This document shows positions 63,691-64,000 of a stretch of DNA of 64,000 nt, one piece after another; the stretch's first letter is position 1; each line of letters opens with the position of its first letter. The notes beneath the pieces are model-generated. The model had not been told where the DNA came from. It did not search any database and was given only the letters and a program-made list of their open reading frames with translations. The stretch comes from Streptomyces agglomeratus (GTDB lineage Bacteria; Actinomycetota; Actinomycetes; Streptomycetales; Streptomycetaceae): the NCBI RefSeq assembly GCF_001746415.1, contig NZ_MEHJ01000001.1:7570501-7634500 (forward strand), read 5' to 3'. The translations under genes were made by a program, and so were the position numbers.

Positions 63691-64000
63691 TCAGTCGGCG
63701 GCTAGGGCCGCACTGCCGTGCACGACGCGGGCGAGCAGATCCAGGAACACCGCACGCTCCTCGACGGAAAGCCCGCTCACCATCGCCTCCAGCCGCCCGA
63801 AATGCTCGGACGCCATGTCGCGCAGGCGCTGCGCCCCACGCGCGGTCAGGACGGCAACCGTGCCCCGGCCGTCCTCTGTGGATGGGCGGCGGGCGATCAA
63901 GCCCTCGCGCTCAAGGCCGTCCAGAAGGCCGGTGACCGTGGCTCTGGACACATCGAGGTCGAGTGCGAGACGCGAAGGGGATTTCTCCCCGCCTTGGTCT
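63691..64000 (-). CDS. MarR-family transcriptional regulator (5' end outside window)
   Basis: The visible 102 residues include the recognition helix and wing: LDLDVSRATVTGLLDGLERE then IARRPSTEDGRGTVAVLTAR, the MarR winged helix-turn-helix. The dimerisation helices follow (SEHFGRLEAMVSGLSVEERA). The N-terminus runs past the right edge. It is in the same direction as the NmrA operon and probably controls it and itself. Confidence 0.88.
   Translation of the reverse strand, partial: DQGGEKSPSRLALDLDVSRATVTGLLDGLEREGLIARRPSTEDGRGTVAVLTARGAQRLRDMASEHFGRLEAMVSGLSVEERAVFLDLLARVVHGSAALAAD

Overview
The window is high-GC DNA with strong third-position GC bias, GTG/TTG starts, purine-rich ribosome binding sites and family content (LAL regulator, SpoIIE-type phosphatases, ANTAR, SigJ-like ECF, DUF5133, LitR/LitS-crt) typical of a Streptomyces chromosome, probably a chromosome arm. 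No rRNA, tRNA, CRISPR array or intact insertion sequence was seen.

Layout. 1-6.4 kb: a carotenoid operon on the minus strand (crtE-crtI-crtB and a Rieske protein cut by the left edge), then the divergent pair litR (B12-binding MerR regulator) and litS (sigma factor). This is a light-inducible isoprenoid pigment locus. 6.6-11.6 kb: single small genes (fasciclin, a pyrimidine-dimer-glycosylase-like protein, monooxygenase-like, Rrf2 regulator with a NIPSNAP protein, two VOC proteins). 11.9-13.3 kb: a graveyard of gene remnants including two different tyrosine-integrase fragments. 13.6-23 kb: LAL regulator, frameshifted MFS pump, DUF2252 protein, potassium-channel-like protein, SHOCT protein and lipid-kinase-like protein. 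23-26.5 kb: an operon of RHH/HicB-like protein, DUF4097 protein and ABC exporter, with an operator of three 11-bp repeats over its start. 26.8-34.4 kb: arylamine N-acetyltransferase, ANTAR-GAF protein, ECF41-type sigma factor with divergent membrane genes, two truncated PLP enzymes joined head to head, and a Tat-exported PhoX-like protein.

34.7-46.7 kb: a heavily frameshifted APC-type permease, two SpoIIE-type phosphatases, a coiled-coil membrane protein, a solute-binding-like protein, and a DUF485/acetate-type symporter pair. 46.9-48.9 kb: a secreted pectate lyase fused to a pectinesterase. 49.2-53.6 kb: the most unusual part. A region of about 700 bp contains 15 GCAGT motifs, several hairpins and a 14-bp terminator-like stem, and is followed by a 1152-residue membrane-anchored NACHT-like P-loop ATPase with a TTA codon. 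53.7-64 kb: cupin, a PAS-GAF-SpoIIE-HATPase protein whose phosphatase domain has lost key acidic residues, lipoprotein, MerR-HEAT fusion with a second HEAT gene, methyltransferase, nuclease-like protein, and a MarR/NmrA redox-type operon cut by the right edge.

The crt/lit genes form one regulatory circuit: light-sensing LitR is expected to control litS, and LitS to drive crt transcription. Several genes (ABC ATPase, APC permease, DUF485, MFS) carry clusters of small indels, mostly one- or two-base deletions. This could be real decay or base-calling error, so disrupted genes are flagged rather than treated as proven pseudogenes.
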